DNA of 64,000 bases from JALORV01 sp963703945 (lineage in GTDB: Bacteria > Pseudomonadota > Gammaproteobacteria > Burkholderiales > Burkholderiaceae_F). A program made the position numbers and the translations under genes. Location of the stretch: the NCBI GenBank assembly GCA_963703945.1, contig CAVPGM010000011.1, positions 432,381 to 496,380 of the forward strand, read 5' to 3'. A model generated the notes under the pieces. It made no database searches and was not told where the DNA came from. It was given only the letters and a program-made list of their open reading frames with translations. Below are positions 11,879 through 21,670 of this stretch, piece after piece. Numbering within the stretch: the stretch's first letter is position 1; each line of letters starts with the position of its first letter.

Positions 11879-12749
11879 ATGACCCCGGCTCAATTGAGAC
11901 GGCGCGAGATGCTGATCGCCCGCAGCGACGCGGCGCTCGAGCGCTGGCCTGAGCGGGCGCAACCGGAGTTTGCAGCCGAGATGGAGGCCGTGGCCGCGGC
12001 GGCGGAGTCACTTGCGCAGGCGATGGCGGGCGACAGCGATGGCGTCGAGCGTTGCCGTACCTGGCGGTGGGCCGGAAACGCGTACGTCGACCTCGGAGGG
12101 GGCAAGGAGCGAGGCGCTCGAGCATGCCGCGCAGGCCTATCACCATGCGGGGTATGCGCTTGCGGGCGCCTCCGATGAGCTCGAGCGGGTCAAGCTCAAC
12201 TACTGCTTCGGCAAGACTCTGCTGCAGCTCAGCGATGGCAAGGACTTGGAGCTTGCTACCGAAGCGCGCACGCGACTGAAGACGGCGCTCAACCTGGCGC
12301 GCGTCCACATGCCCGACGGAGTCTGACGACGTGGATCAGCCAGGCCGGTGACGACGCGGTCAAGGTGCATCAACTCGAGGCCGACCAGGCGCGCGCACTC
12401 GCGCACACATCATGCTCGCCCGGCCCGCATGGCCGCGTGTCGAGGCACCGGTAGTGCGCGGCGACGAAGCCGAAGGACAGGAAATCATCGAATCGATCTG
12501 GCAGGAGCTCTGTCGCGCCATCCACGTCACCGTGGATCTGAGCGGGTTCAATCCGAACGTCTGCCTGGAACTGGGCATCGCCGACACGATCGGTCGCCGG
12601 ACGCTGCTGCTCGGCGAGCAGGGCACCGAGCGGCGCTTGAAGGAAGCGCTGCCGGGCGTCGCCAAGCGTCGGTGCCTGAGCTACTCGAACGATCCGAGCA
12701 GCTCGCAGCAGCTGACCGCCGGGCTGCAGAGTTCTTTGGCGGGCGGTAG
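11879..12749 (+). CDS. Protein with helical N-terminus and nucleotide-binding-fold C-terminus (frame broken)
   Basis: Three frames must be joined, with shifts near 12095, 12330 and 12730. The N-terminal half is alpha-helical and Ala-rich and contains EHAAQAYHHAGYALAG and LATEARTRLKTALNLAR, resembling TPR helices. The C-terminal part has ESIWQELCRAIHVTVDLSG followed by FNPNVCLELGIADTIGRR and TLLLGEQGTE. The pattern D-x-S/T-G-x-N-P-N-V-x-x-E-L-G is typical of TIR-like and nucleoside 2-deoxyribosyltransferase-like folds that bind nucleotides. The tail probably reads LQSFFGGR. No neighbour gives context; an orphan signalling or defence role is possible but unproven. Confidence 0.5.
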
Positions 12750-12935
12750 ACGGTGGGCCCGAGCAGGTTGGTGGACGGACAGCACGCCGCACTGATTGCC
12801 GAGCAGGCCTTCCCGCACCGGGTGCGGCAAGCCGCCATTTCCTCCCGCACGCTTGCGGACTATTCTGCGTGACCTGAAGCCGTCCGGGCTCCCTCTCCTC
12901 TGAAAACGTCCAAAACATCGACGGAGGACACGACG

Positions 12936-15479
12936 ATGAAACGGTCCACCTACGCGATCATGCTGGCTGCGATCGGCACGATGCTCGGCGTAGCGGCAGT
13001 CTCCAAGGGTCCATCGCCCGCTGTGATCGTCGCGCAGGCTCCGACCGTTGCGCCGTCCCCTGCGCCGGGCGCCGGCAAGTCCCGGCCCGACGACCCCGGG
13101 TTCTATGCGGGCGAAGCGCACCTGACCCCGTCCGAGCGCGCCGGCCGTGAGATCTGGTACAAGGCCACGGCGGGTAATGCCCGTTTCCACACCTACGTCT
13201 TCCAGCAGCGCGTCAATGTGCTGATCGACTGGTATCGCGTGCTCAATGCAAATGAGCGCGGCGACCGCTTCGCGGCGTGGGGGATCATCAACGACCCGGG
13301 CTGCTGCGTTCCGGGATCGAAGGGCTGTCCTGCCACCAGCCTCGAGCAGACCTACGGCTTCGATTGGTGTCCGGGCGACGACGAGTTGCTGCAATACGTG
13401 GGCAAGGCAGGCTATCGCGATCCGGCCTGCGATTACCAGGAAGCACCGATCGACCCGGCGGATCCGCACAACAAGACCAAGGATCAGCGTCAGTCGTCGT
13501 GCGACCTCGCCTTCGGAACCTCGACCGGAGCGCTGGGATTTCGCAAGTTTCCGAATCCCCGCTTCGACAAGGCGCGCTGGCTCAAGGTGAACGGCAGCCT
13601 CGCGAGCTGGGAGGGGTACCGCGGCGCGCTGTCGAAGAATCCGAAGTCGAGCGATTCGGCGCTCAACCGCCTTGCCGACGGCTCTATCGAGCCGCCGTTT
13701 CTGATCGGCACCGCGTGCGGCTCGTGCCACATCGCATTCGATCCGCTGAACCCGCCGAACGACCCCGCCAATCCAAAGTGGGAAAACATCAAGGGTGCGC
13801 AGGGGAACCAGTACTCGCGAATTTCGGAGGTGCTGACTTCGGGCATGTCGGGCGCGACGCTCGAGGCGCAGATGTTCGCGCATGCACGGCCCGGCACGTC
13901 CGACACATCGGCCATCCCGACCGATCAGGTTCACAACCCGGGCACGATGAACGCGATCATCAACACCAAGGCGAGGCCGACCTTTGCCGGCGAAATTGTC
14001 AATCGTTGGCGCAAGGTCGCAAGCTGCGCCAAGCAGGACGCGAACTGCTGGTGCGAGCCCGGCCGTGACAACAAGTGCTGGCAACGCGGCACCGAAACCG
14101 AGACGGTGCACCACATCCTGAAGGGTGGGGAAGACTCGATCGGCGCGAAGGAGGCGATACAGCGCGTCTACTTCAACATCGGCTCGTGTTCGGAGCAGTG
14201 CTGGCTCAACCATCTGACTGATCTGCGCCAGCTCGATCCGACCGGCCGCAATTATGGCCAGACGCCATTCGACATCGGCCAGTGCCGGCGCGATTGTCCG
14301 AACTTCCGCGCGATCGAAGACCGGCTTCCCGACATCCTCGCTTTCCTGATGTCGCAGGAGACCAATGCGACGGACCTCGTGACCGCCCGCGCCAATGAGC
14401 TGCGTGCCAGCAATCCCAAGGCCACTTTCACGGCGGCGGATCTGCGGCGCGATCTCGACAAGCAGTTCGGCGCCAATGCTGTCTCGCGCGGTCGCGACGT
14501 CTTTGCGGCGAACTGTGCGCGTTGTCATTCGTCGATCGACGACACTCCCAAAGACACGTTCAAGAATCGCGACTTCGGCGCGACCCGCCCCGACGGGCTG
14601 CGAGCCGATTGGCTGGGCTCCGACCAGGCCACGCTCGCGACCGAGGTCGCCACAGAGCGCTGTCGCGCGCTGCACTCGAATCACATGGTGGGTCACATCT
14701 GGCAGGAATATGGCTCCGAGACGCTGCACGCGCGGAAAGCCGACCCCGCCATCAAGGAGCCGCACGACGGCGGTCGCGGCTACTACCGCAACATTTCGCT
14801 GGTGTCTCTGTGGGCGCACGCGCCATTCCTGCACAACAACGCAGTCGGCCCGGAACTGTGCGGCCAGCCGGCGAACAAGGCCAACCAGTTCTACCGTTCG
14901 CCCTATGTCGACGCCGACAAGAAGACGCTGCCGGCCGACAAGGCTCCGGCCTGTTGGGCGTACGACCCAAGCGTCGATGGTCGCTTCAAGCTCTACGTCG
15001 CGTCGATGGACGAGTTGCTGAACCCGGGCAAACGCGTGCCCAAGATCGCTCGCTTCGACAAGGAAGTGCGCATAGACCTCGGGCCCCGCACCTGGGACGG
15101 CAAGGAAGAAAGGCAGATTCTCGGATTCACACTCGTGCTTCCGGTGGGAACCAGTGTCGGCGGAATGGCGAGCTTCCAGCACAAGGCGTTCGTCAGCGAC
15201 CTGATCCTTGCCAAGCTCCACCCGGATGAGCTCGACGCCAAGCTCGTCAAGCAGCTCGGCGAGTCGGAGGGGAAGAAGGCCGCCGCGGATCTGCGCGCGG
15301 TCTCGGAGGAGATCGCCAAGGATCCGGAGAAGCTCGTCGATGCGATCCGGCGCTCTCCGCGCCTGATCGAAATCTACAGCTCATGCACCGCAGATATCGA
15401 GAATCAGGGCCACCCCTTCGGACAGGATCTGTCTGACCAGGACAAGAAGGCGCTGATCGCCTTCCTGGCGACGGTGTGA
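12936..15479 (+). CDS. Large di-heme c-type cytochrome, RoxA-like, 847 aa
   Basis: Exported protein: an N-terminal hydrophobic signal (AIMLAAIGTMLGVAAV) is followed by a Pro/Ala linker. Two heme c motifs are visible, CGSCH at residues 261-265 and CARCH at 527-531. After the second comes the stretch SLWAHAPFLHNNAVG, the counterpart of RAPYLHNGSVPTL in the two cytochromes at the end of this operon and in RoxA-like cytochromes related to di-heme peroxidases. There are extra Cys-rich patches (DPGCCVPGSKGC, CWCEPGRDNKCW) that may form disulfides. The start has a good ribosome-binding site (GGAGG). The frame is intact. First gene of a five-gene plus-strand operon. Confidence 0.75.
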   Translation: MKRSTYAIMLAAIGTMLGVAAVSKGPSPAVIVAQAPTVAPSPAPGAGKSRPDDPGFYAGEAHLTPSERAGREIWYKATAGNARFHTYVFQQRVNVLIDWYRVLNANERGDRFAAWGIINDPGCCVPGSKGCPATSLEQTYGFDWCPGDDELLQYVGKAGYRDPACDYQEAPIDPADPHNKTKDQRQSSCDLAFGTSTGALGFRKFPNPRFDKARWLKVNGSLASWEGYRGALSKNPKSSDSALNRLADGSIEPPFLIGTACGSCHIAFDPLNPPNDPANPKWENIKGAQGNQYSRISEVLTSGMSGATLEAQMFAHARPGTSDTSAIPTDQVHNPGTMNAIINTKARPTFAGEIVNRWRKVASCAKQDANCWCEPGRDNKCWQRGTETETVHHILKGGEDSIGAKEAIQRVYFNIGSCSEQCWLNHLTDLRQLDPTGRNYGQTPFDIGQCRRDCPNFRAIEDRLPDILAFLMSQETNATDLVTARANELRASNPKATFTAADLRRDLDKQFGANAVSRGRDVFAANCARCHSSIDDTPKDTFKNRDFGATRPDGLRADWLGSDQATLATEVATERCRALHSNHMVGHIWQEYGSETLHARKADPAIKEPHDGGRGYYRNISLVSLWAHAPFLHNNAVGPELCGQPANKANQFYRSPYVDADKKTLPADKAPACWAYDPSVDGRFKLYVASMDELLNPGKRVPKIARFDKEVRIDLGPRTWDGKEERQILGFTLVLPVGTSVGGMASFQHKAFVSDLILAKLHPDELDAKLVKQLGESEGKKAAADLRAVSEEIAKDPEKLVDAIRRSPRLIEIYSSCTADIENQGHPFGQDLSDQDKKALIAFLATV

Positions 15480-15490
15480 AGGAGAACGCC

Positions 15491-16375
15491 ATGAAGCGCA
15501 CAACGCACACCGCGGCGGTCCTGCTCTCGGTCACCACATGCTTCGCCCTGGTCGGCTGCGAGGAGAAGCCGCCGGCCGGAATCAAGTTCGCCCCGTATGC
15601 GGCCGGCTATGCATCGAAACCGGACTTCGCGCAGGTCGAACACGACCTGCCGTTGGTGCCTGCCGACCTTGCCGAGCTGACGCCGGGCGCGCTGAAGTCC
15701 TACGACCAGGAACAGATCGATCAGATCTACGCCCGGCTGACGGCGGGGCCGATTCCGGACGGAGCCTACGACGGCGACCTCTTCTTTCCGAAGGGCATCT
15801 CCGGCAAGAAGCGAATTCGGGAGATCATCGGGGGGCTGGGCGGACTGGTCGTCGGTGTCGGAACCGTCAAGCTCGAACTGATCGGCGAACACCTGTGGCG
15901 GGGAAAGGTGTTCTACCGCGACGAGCGCGTGCTCAGGAACCGGATCGAGGACACCAAATTGCTTGCGCCGCTGATCGACGGCGACCTCTCGACCCTCCAG
16001 AAGATCACGGTCAACGGCAAGGACCAGTGGCTGCTCTTCCCGGCACGGCTCTACTGCGGCCAGAGCCTGCTCGACTCGCGTCGCGAGTCGGTGATCATCG
16101 ACTACTTCTACACGGACGAGATTCCCGGCTATCGCGAGGGGCCGGACTTCCTGGCAGGGCGACGTGGCCTGCAGGTACGCGACGAGATACGGATGGTTCG
16201 CCCGGGTTTTTATCTGGGGCGCGCCTACCTCGGCAAGATATTCCTGCTCAATTTCACCCTCTACAACAAGGAAGTGGCCGCGCGCGACGGCGGCGCGTTC
16301 CTGAAGACCGGTCAGGTTGCGGAAGACTGCTGGCCCGGCACACAGCAACGGTCGGTTCTGACCGCTTCGAAGTAA
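15491..16375 (+). CDS. Lipoprotein of the RoxA-like cytochrome operon
   Basis: A lipobox (FALVGC) about 20 residues in marks an exported lipoprotein of about 295 residues. The start was set at the ATG after AAGGAG; an upstream ATG would overlap the previous gene. The mature part is mixed alpha/beta and includes a Gly-rich hydrophobic stretch (IIGGLGGLVVGVGTV). No CxxCH motif and no family recognised. It lies 11 nt after the first cytochrome gene and 18 nt before the next, so it is surely co-transcribed, and it may anchor or assist the cytochromes. Confidence 0.65.
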   Translation: MKRTTHTAAVLLSVTTCFALVGCEEKPPAGIKFAPYAAGYASKPDFAQVEHDLPLVPADLAELTPGALKSYDQEQIDQIYARLTAGPIPDGAYDGDLFFPKGISGKKRIREIIGGLGGLVVGVGTVKLELIGEHLWRGKVFYRDERVLRNRIEDTKLLAPLIDGDLSTLQKITVNGKDQWLLFPARLYCGQSLLDSRRESVIIDYFYTDEIPGYREGPDFLAGRRGLQVRDEIRMVRPGFYLGRAYLGKIFLLNFTLYNKEVAARDGGAFLKTGQVAEDCWPGTQQRSVLTASK

Positions 16376-16393
16376 GGTGGACCGGCGTGCCCC

Positions 16394-18288
16394 ATGGCCA
16401 GGCGTGTGATTGCGGCGGTCACCATGGCCTGCTGCACGCTGATGCCGCTGACGCGACAGCGCCCAGCTGGGTCCTCGATCCAGCGGTGCCGGGGCCGGAC
16501 CTGCCCGCCGAAGGCCGCTCACTTTTCGATTCAATTGCGGCCGATGGCGTGCCGTTTCCCTTCGAAGCGTTCGTCAACAAGATCGAACGGCAGGCGGGCT
16601 GCAAGACGGGGCAGTGTCTGAGTTCGGTCCTGATTCCGCTGGGGCGCTCGCTGCAGCGCGCGTCGGCAGCGCCTGACTTCTTCGCGTCTCCGCGCATCGT
16701 TGTCGCGGTCACCGGCGAAGGCCTCGGCCCCGTGTTCGCGAAGGATCGCCTGTACCTCGCCTATCAGGAACGTGCGAACCTGATCGAGGTGATCAGTTAC
16801 AACGAAGTGGGGGGCCGCTTCGAATTCCAGCTGGTACGCAATTACCGCGCCGGAGGCGCACCGGAGCTCGTGTACGCGCCTCGCGCCGTGTGCACGGCGT
16901 GTCACCAGAATCACGCGCCGATCTTCTCGCGACAGGTGTGGGACGAAACCAATGCGAACCCGCGCATCGCTGCGGCGCTTTCCAGGGATGACGGTCCTGC
17001 CGGCGCTCGTCGCGCCATTCATGGCGCTGTGGTTCAACGTGGAGTCGATATTCCGAATGCGATCGACGATGCCACCGACCGAGCCAATCTCTTCGGCGCC
17101 ACTCAGCGGATCTGGCGCGATGCGTGCGACCCCGCCTGCCGCGTCCAGGCATTGACGGCAGCGCTGCAGTACAGACTCTCGGGCGAGCGGGGCTTCGAGA
17201 TCGAGCCGCCGATCGCTGCGGGCTTTGCTTCCCGCTGGCCGGGAGGACTTGCGATTCCAAACCCGGACATCCCCAACCGCGACCCGCTGGCAACCGCGGC
17301 CGGCACCGGAATGGCTCAGATCGACATTCCGGGAGCGCTGGAAGCGCTGGCGCCGCGGCTTCCGCTTGCGGTGTGGAACGCCAGCGATCCGACACTTGGA
17401 GGGCGCTTTGTCGCCGGCCTCGCCGCCCAGATCGCCGAGGCAGACGTTCGTGACCTCGATTCGGTGCTGCAGAGTCGCTCGAGGTCGGCGAAGCGTCGAA
17501 GCTACACAGCCCGCTGCTCAATGAACGGCGCGCGGTATGACTGCGCAGGAGAGGTCACGCTGCGCGGCGACGCATCGACGATCGAAGAGTTGACGATCGG
17601 CGGAAGGCCCCTGAGGCAGCTTCGCCTGAACAAGGGGAGCGTCAGCGCCGGTGGACTGCGCGCTCGCACCGCATCCGGGGACTCGATCGAACGCGTGACG
17701 CTGAGCCGCCGCGCAGGCGAAGTCCTGGCCACGGTCACCGTCGCCGAGGATTTCGCTCCAGCGCGGGCGGCGATCGCCCTGGCCGATTGGTCCGCCGCGC
17801 CGTTCAGTCGCGATCGGATGCGCGCCGCACTCGGCCTCAAGCCCCGAGTTCAGTGCTGCGCGACCGGTCGCCTGCCGCCTGCCCGGGATGACATCGAACC
17901 GACGCAGCCGCTGGCCGCAGAGGCCGAGGCATTCGTCGGCCCCTGCGCGCGCTGCCATCGGACGCCTGAGCGCACTCCGCCGAATTTTCTCGCCGGCGAA
18001 GCGCAGCACGTCAGCGCGAACCTCGCGCAGTGCGCACCGCGGATTTTCGTGCGGCTCGCGATGTGGCAGACGCCGGAGGCCGAGCGTGCCAAGGTGCCGA
18101 TGCCTCCTCCGGCCGCGTCTCACCAGGGCGCCCCGCAAATCCAGATCCGGCCCGATCCGGCGATCGGGGCACTGCAAGTCAGGGTTGCCGATTGGCTGCG
18201 TGCAGAAACCGGAACTTCGCCCGACGTCTCGGCGATGCTTGCGCGCGGCTACGAAAACCTGCGCCCCTGCCTGCCACCCGGAAGCTGA
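16394..18288 (+). CDS. Exported di-heme c-type cytochrome, about 630 aa (one frame break)
   Basis: The ATG at 16394 opens a signal-peptide-like segment (RRVIAAVTMACCTLMPLT). One base appears to be missing near 16452, after which the long main frame continues (WVLDPAVPGPDLPAEGRSLF). Two heme c motifs are present, CTACH encoded at 16891 followed by QNHAPIFSRQVW, and CARCH at 17944. The middle region (residues about 280-480) shows no known domain. Alternatively the signal is coincidental and a start lies further downstream. Third gene of the cytochrome operon. Confidence 0.65.
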
Positions 18289-18304
18289 TTCGAGGGAGGA
18301 TTCC

Positions 18305-19894
18305 ATGCACGATGCATCAGAAGCCTCGGGCAATACAGGATGGCTAAGCCAGCTCTATCGCCATCGCTGGGTGCGCGTCCTGATGCTGCTGCTCGCGCTT
18401 CCGACGGTATTCGCGCTCGTTGTTGCCGTGATCCTCTTGCAGCGCTTCGGGACCGATCGGCCGGTGGAGTACGCGCAGATCGAGGAACACTTCAAGTACG
18501 GATCGACCGGCGGCGAGCGGGTATCCGGTTTTCCATACTGGATCTTCAAGGCGATGCCGGTCGTGTGCGCGCGTCACCTGCCCGGCGGCTGGGCATCGCT
18601 CGGCTTCGTCTTCGAAGAGGGCAAGGATCTGCCGGTCGGCATGTCGCTGCGGAACTACCAGGGCGTCGATCGCACGTTCTTCAACTGCGCCGTTTGCCAC
18701 ACCAGCACGGTGCGCGACGCACCGGACGCAAAACCGCGTCTGGTGCTCGGCATGCCGGCCAACACTTTCAACCTGTTCGGCTTCACGAAGTTCGTCTTCG
18801 ATTGCGCGCACGATCCGAAATTCGCGGCCGAATACGTTGTTCCGGAGATTGGCCGGCAGATGAGCGAGAAGGGCGAGCGCCTCGGACTGCTCGATCGCTA
18901 TGTCGTCTATCCGGTTGCCGTCGCGTTGATGCGTGAACGTCTGCTGATGCTCAACGGGCGCTTCGCACCGCTGATGCAGGACACCGAGTGGGGTCCCGGG
19001 CGCAACGACACGTTCAATCCGAACAAGATTCTGTTCAACTTCCCGATCGATCGGTTGCCCGAGCGCGAGCGCAACGCGCCGGTCGACTTCCCCTCGATCT
19101 GGCTGCAGAAGCCGCGCCAGGGAATGCAGCTGCACTGGGACGGCAACAACGTGATGGCCGAGGAGCGGAACAAGAACGCAGCATTCGGCACCGGCACGAC
19201 GCCGCCGACGATCGATCTCGCGGCGATCGGACGCCTCGAGCAATGGCTGTTGACCGCAGCGCCGCCGAAGTATCCGTATCCGATTGACAGCGCCAAGGCG
19301 GCGCAGGGGGAAAAACTGTATTCGGAATACTGCGCCGGTTGCCATGGCGCCGATGGCCGCAGCTTCAGCGCGCCGGCCGGCACGGAAGCGCGCGAATGCA
19401 TCGATCCGAAAGAGAAGGAGGACGACCTGTACGGTCCGCAGGTCGGCAGGATCACGCGCATCGACTACATCGGCACCGATCGGCACCGGCTCGATTCGTT
19501 CACCTACGACCTGGCGGTCAATCTGGGGACGGTCTACGCGGGCTACCCGCATCGCTACTGCCACTATCGCAAGACCTTCGGCTACGCCAACATGCCGCTC
19601 GACGGCATCTGGCTGCGCGCGCCATATCTGCACAACGGTTCGGTGCCAACGCTGCGCGACCTGCTCGAACCGTCTTCCCAGAGGCCGAAGCAGTTCCATC
19701 GCGGCAACGACGTCTACGATCCGGCGAAGGTCGGCTTTGTCTCTGACACCGCGGAACAGGGTGGACGGAAGTTCTTTGCCTACGACACGGCGAAGCCGGG
19801 CAATTCGAATTCAGGCCACGAAGGGAAGCGCTACGGCACCGAGCTCGCTCCCGCCGAGAAAGATGCGCTGGTCGAGTTCATGAAGACCTTCTAG
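18305..19894 (+). CDS. Membrane-anchored di-heme cytochrome, RoxA-like, 529 aa
   Basis: An uncleaved-type N-terminal membrane segment (VLMLLLALPTVFALVVAVIL, residues 26-45) anchors a periplasmic domain. Heme motifs are CAVCH at residues 128-132 and CAGCH at 343-347, the second followed by WLRAPYLHNGSVPTLRDLL. This arrangement fits the RoxA-like family, relatives of di-heme cytochrome c peroxidases that include the rubber oxygenase RoxA. The start follows GAGGGAGG. It is a clear paralogue of the next gene (shared GERVSGFPYWIF / GERDAGIPYWIF). Substrate unknown. Confidence 0.8.
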   Translation: MHDASEASGNTGWLSQLYRHRWVRVLMLLLALPTVFALVVAVILLQRFGTDRPVEYAQIEEHFKYGSTGGERVSGFPYWIFKAMPVVCARHLPGGWASLGFVFEEGKDLPVGMSLRNYQGVDRTFFNCAVCHTSTVRDAPDAKPRLVLGMPANTFNLFGFTKFVFDCAHDPKFAAEYVVPEIGRQMSEKGERLGLLDRYVVYPVAVALMRERLLMLNGRFAPLMQDTEWGPGRNDTFNPNKILFNFPIDRLPERERNAPVDFPSIWLQKPRQGMQLHWDGNNVMAEERNKNAAFGTGTTPPTIDLAAIGRLEQWLLTAAPPKYPYPIDSAKAAQGEKLYSEYCAGCHGADGRSFSAPAGTEARECIDPKEKEDDLYGPQVGRITRIDYIGTDRHRLDSFTYDLAVNLGTVYAGYPHRYCHYRKTFGYANMPLDGIWLRAPYLHNGSVPTLRDLLEPSSQRPKQFHRGNDVYDPAKVGFVSDTAEQGGRKFFAYDTAKPGNSNSGHEGKRYGTELAPAEKDALVEFMKTF

Positions 19895-19904
19895 GGGGCT
19901 GGAT

Positions 19905-21374
19905 ATGGATTCGAGCGTGAAATCGGGCTGGAAGTGGGGAAAGATCCTTTCCTGGCTGGCCGTGCTGCTCGTCATCGGCGCAGCCCTCGGCTTCTATGGC
20001 TGGACCAAGTTTTTCCGCGAATTGCCGCAGGAAGACTGGGTGACGGCCACACCGGAGATGCGGTTCCGCTACGGCTCGATCGGCGGCGAGCGTGACGCCG
20101 GAATCCCGTACTGGATCTTCTATGTGTTGCCGCGCGTATTCCCCGAGAAGCTGCCGGGACCGGGCGGCTATGCCTCGCTGGGCGTTTCCTGGGAGCAGGG
20201 GCGCGAACTGCCGATCGGCTTCACCAAGAAGACCGTCGGCTTTCCGCGCGTCGGCAACACCTGCGCCGTCTGCCACACGACCAACTACCGCGCAAGCCCG
20301 AACGAGAATCCGGTGTTCATCAACGCCGGCCCCGGACACACGCTGAACCTGGTCGCTTTCTTCCGCTTTCTCGTCGATTGCGCGAAGGATCCGCGCTTCA
20401 ACGCGGACGTCCTGATGCGCGAGATCAACCTCGTCACCGACCTGCCTTGGGACGACAGGCTCGCGTATCGCTTCCTGATCATTCCGATGACCAAGAAGAG
20501 ACTGATCGAGCGTGAAAAGCAGTTCGCCTGGATCTACCGCAAGGATTTCCCGGACTGGGGTCGCGGGCGTGACGATTCGATGAACCTGACGAAGTACTTC
20601 ATGCTCGAGCTGCCGATGGACGACAGCTTCGGGCCCGACGACGTCCCGCCGATCTGGAACCTCAAGAAATACAGCGCGCCCGGAACGACGATGAATCACG
20701 CCGGCGACAGCCACGACGCCTATTCAGTGATCATCGACTCCGCGCTCGGCGTGGTCGGCGCGGCGCCGAAGAACAACGACGAGTTCCTCGGTCATATCAA
20801 GTGGCTGCAGGAGTACCTGTCGAACCTGCCGCCGCCGAAGTATCCGTTCCCGATCGACGCCGCGCGCGCCGAGGCCGGCAAGGCCGTGTTCGAGCAGCAC
20901 TGCGCGAGCTGCCACGCGAGCGACAAGACCGGCCGCCGCATGCCGCTCGCCGGCATCGACACGGACAAGGAGCGCATCGGCACCTGGAACAAGAGCAACG
21001 CCGTTGCGGCCAACCAGGTCGTGACCAAGATGGGGATCATCCGCAAGGGCCTGGTCGAGGAAGAACTCATCGGCTACAACCCGCCGTTTCTCGACGGCAT
21101 CTGGGCGCGCGCGCCGTATCTGCACAACGGTTCGGTGCCGACGCTGCGCGATCTGCTCGAGCCTCCGGCGAGTCGTCCCAAGGTGTTCTGGCGTGGCTAC
21201 GATCTCTACGACCCGAAGAACGTGGGTTTCATCACGCAGGGCGCCGAGGCGGAGCGAGTCGGCACCCGGCACGACACCACGCAGCGCGCCAACGGTAGCG
21301 GCGGACACCTGTTCGGCACTACGCTGCCGCCCGCAGACAAGGAAAGTCTGCTCGAGTATCTGAAGACCCTGTAA
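19905..21374 (+). CDS. Membrane-anchored di-heme cytochrome, RoxA-like, 489 aa
   Basis: Last gene of the cytochrome operon, 10 nt after its paralogue. One N-terminal membrane segment (ILSWLAVLLVIGAALGFYGW) is followed by CAVCH at residues 120-124 and CASCH at 333-337, then IWARAPYLHNGSVPTLRDLL. The arrangement matches the preceding protein throughout. It lacks the long insert (about 40 residues) between the second heme and the RAPYLHNG motif region. The frame is intact. Probable inner-membrane-anchored periplasmic electron carrier or oxygenase/peroxidase-like enzyme; the reaction is not deducible. Confidence 0.8.
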   Translation: MDSSVKSGWKWGKILSWLAVLLVIGAALGFYGWTKFFRELPQEDWVTATPEMRFRYGSIGGERDAGIPYWIFYVLPRVFPEKLPGPGGYASLGVSWEQGRELPIGFTKKTVGFPRVGNTCAVCHTTNYRASPNENPVFINAGPGHTLNLVAFFRFLVDCAKDPRFNADVLMREINLVTDLPWDDRLAYRFLIIPMTKKRLIEREKQFAWIYRKDFPDWGRGRDDSMNLTKYFMLELPMDDSFGPDDVPPIWNLKKYSAPGTTMNHAGDSHDAYSVIIDSALGVVGAAPKNNDEFLGHIKWLQEYLSNLPPPKYPFPIDAARAEAGKAVFEQHCASCHASDKTGRRMPLAGIDTDKERIGTWNKSNAVAANQVVTKMGIIRKGLVEEELIGYNPPFLDGIWARAPYLHNGSVPTLRDLLEPPASRPKVFWRGYDLYDPKNVGFITQGAEAERVGTRHDTTQRANGSGGHLFGTTLPPADKESLLEYLKTL

Positions 21375-21463
21375 TCGGCCATTCCCAGCGCGGGCTTTGC
21401 CGGTAGGCCGAACGGACGATGAGTCGGCCGAATGGACTCCCCCAAAGAAATCAAATTCATGAC

Positions 21464-21480
21464 TGCCGCGCGGCGCGGCA
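21464..21480. terminator. GC-rich hairpin downstream of the cytochrome operon
   Basis: Arms TGCCGCGC and GCGCGGCA form a perfect palindrome about 90 nt after the last cytochrome stop. There is no T-run, so it would be at best a weak or Rho-assisted terminator. The rest of the 296-base spacer (21375-21670) shows no gene. Confidence 0.3.
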
Positions 21481-21670
21481 CACGATAGAGTCAAGCGGCC
21501 CCGTACTCACTCGCGCGGATTTCGCAGTCAAGCTTCCTGCCAGGCTTCTTGCTCGGCACGACCTGCCGCCGCGCTCGACTCGTGTTGAAACCTGATCCGC
21601 CTTCCTCCAAATCCCGTTACGCGCTGCGTGGCGCTACGGCCCATTCATCGAGCGCGGCCAGGGAGCGCGC

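Noticed and set aside
12681..15221. An 846-codon open frame antisense to the first cytochrome gene
   Set aside because: It mirrors a well-supported cytochrome gene with signal peptide, CxxCH motifs and ribosome-binding site; long antisense frames are expected at this G+C content.
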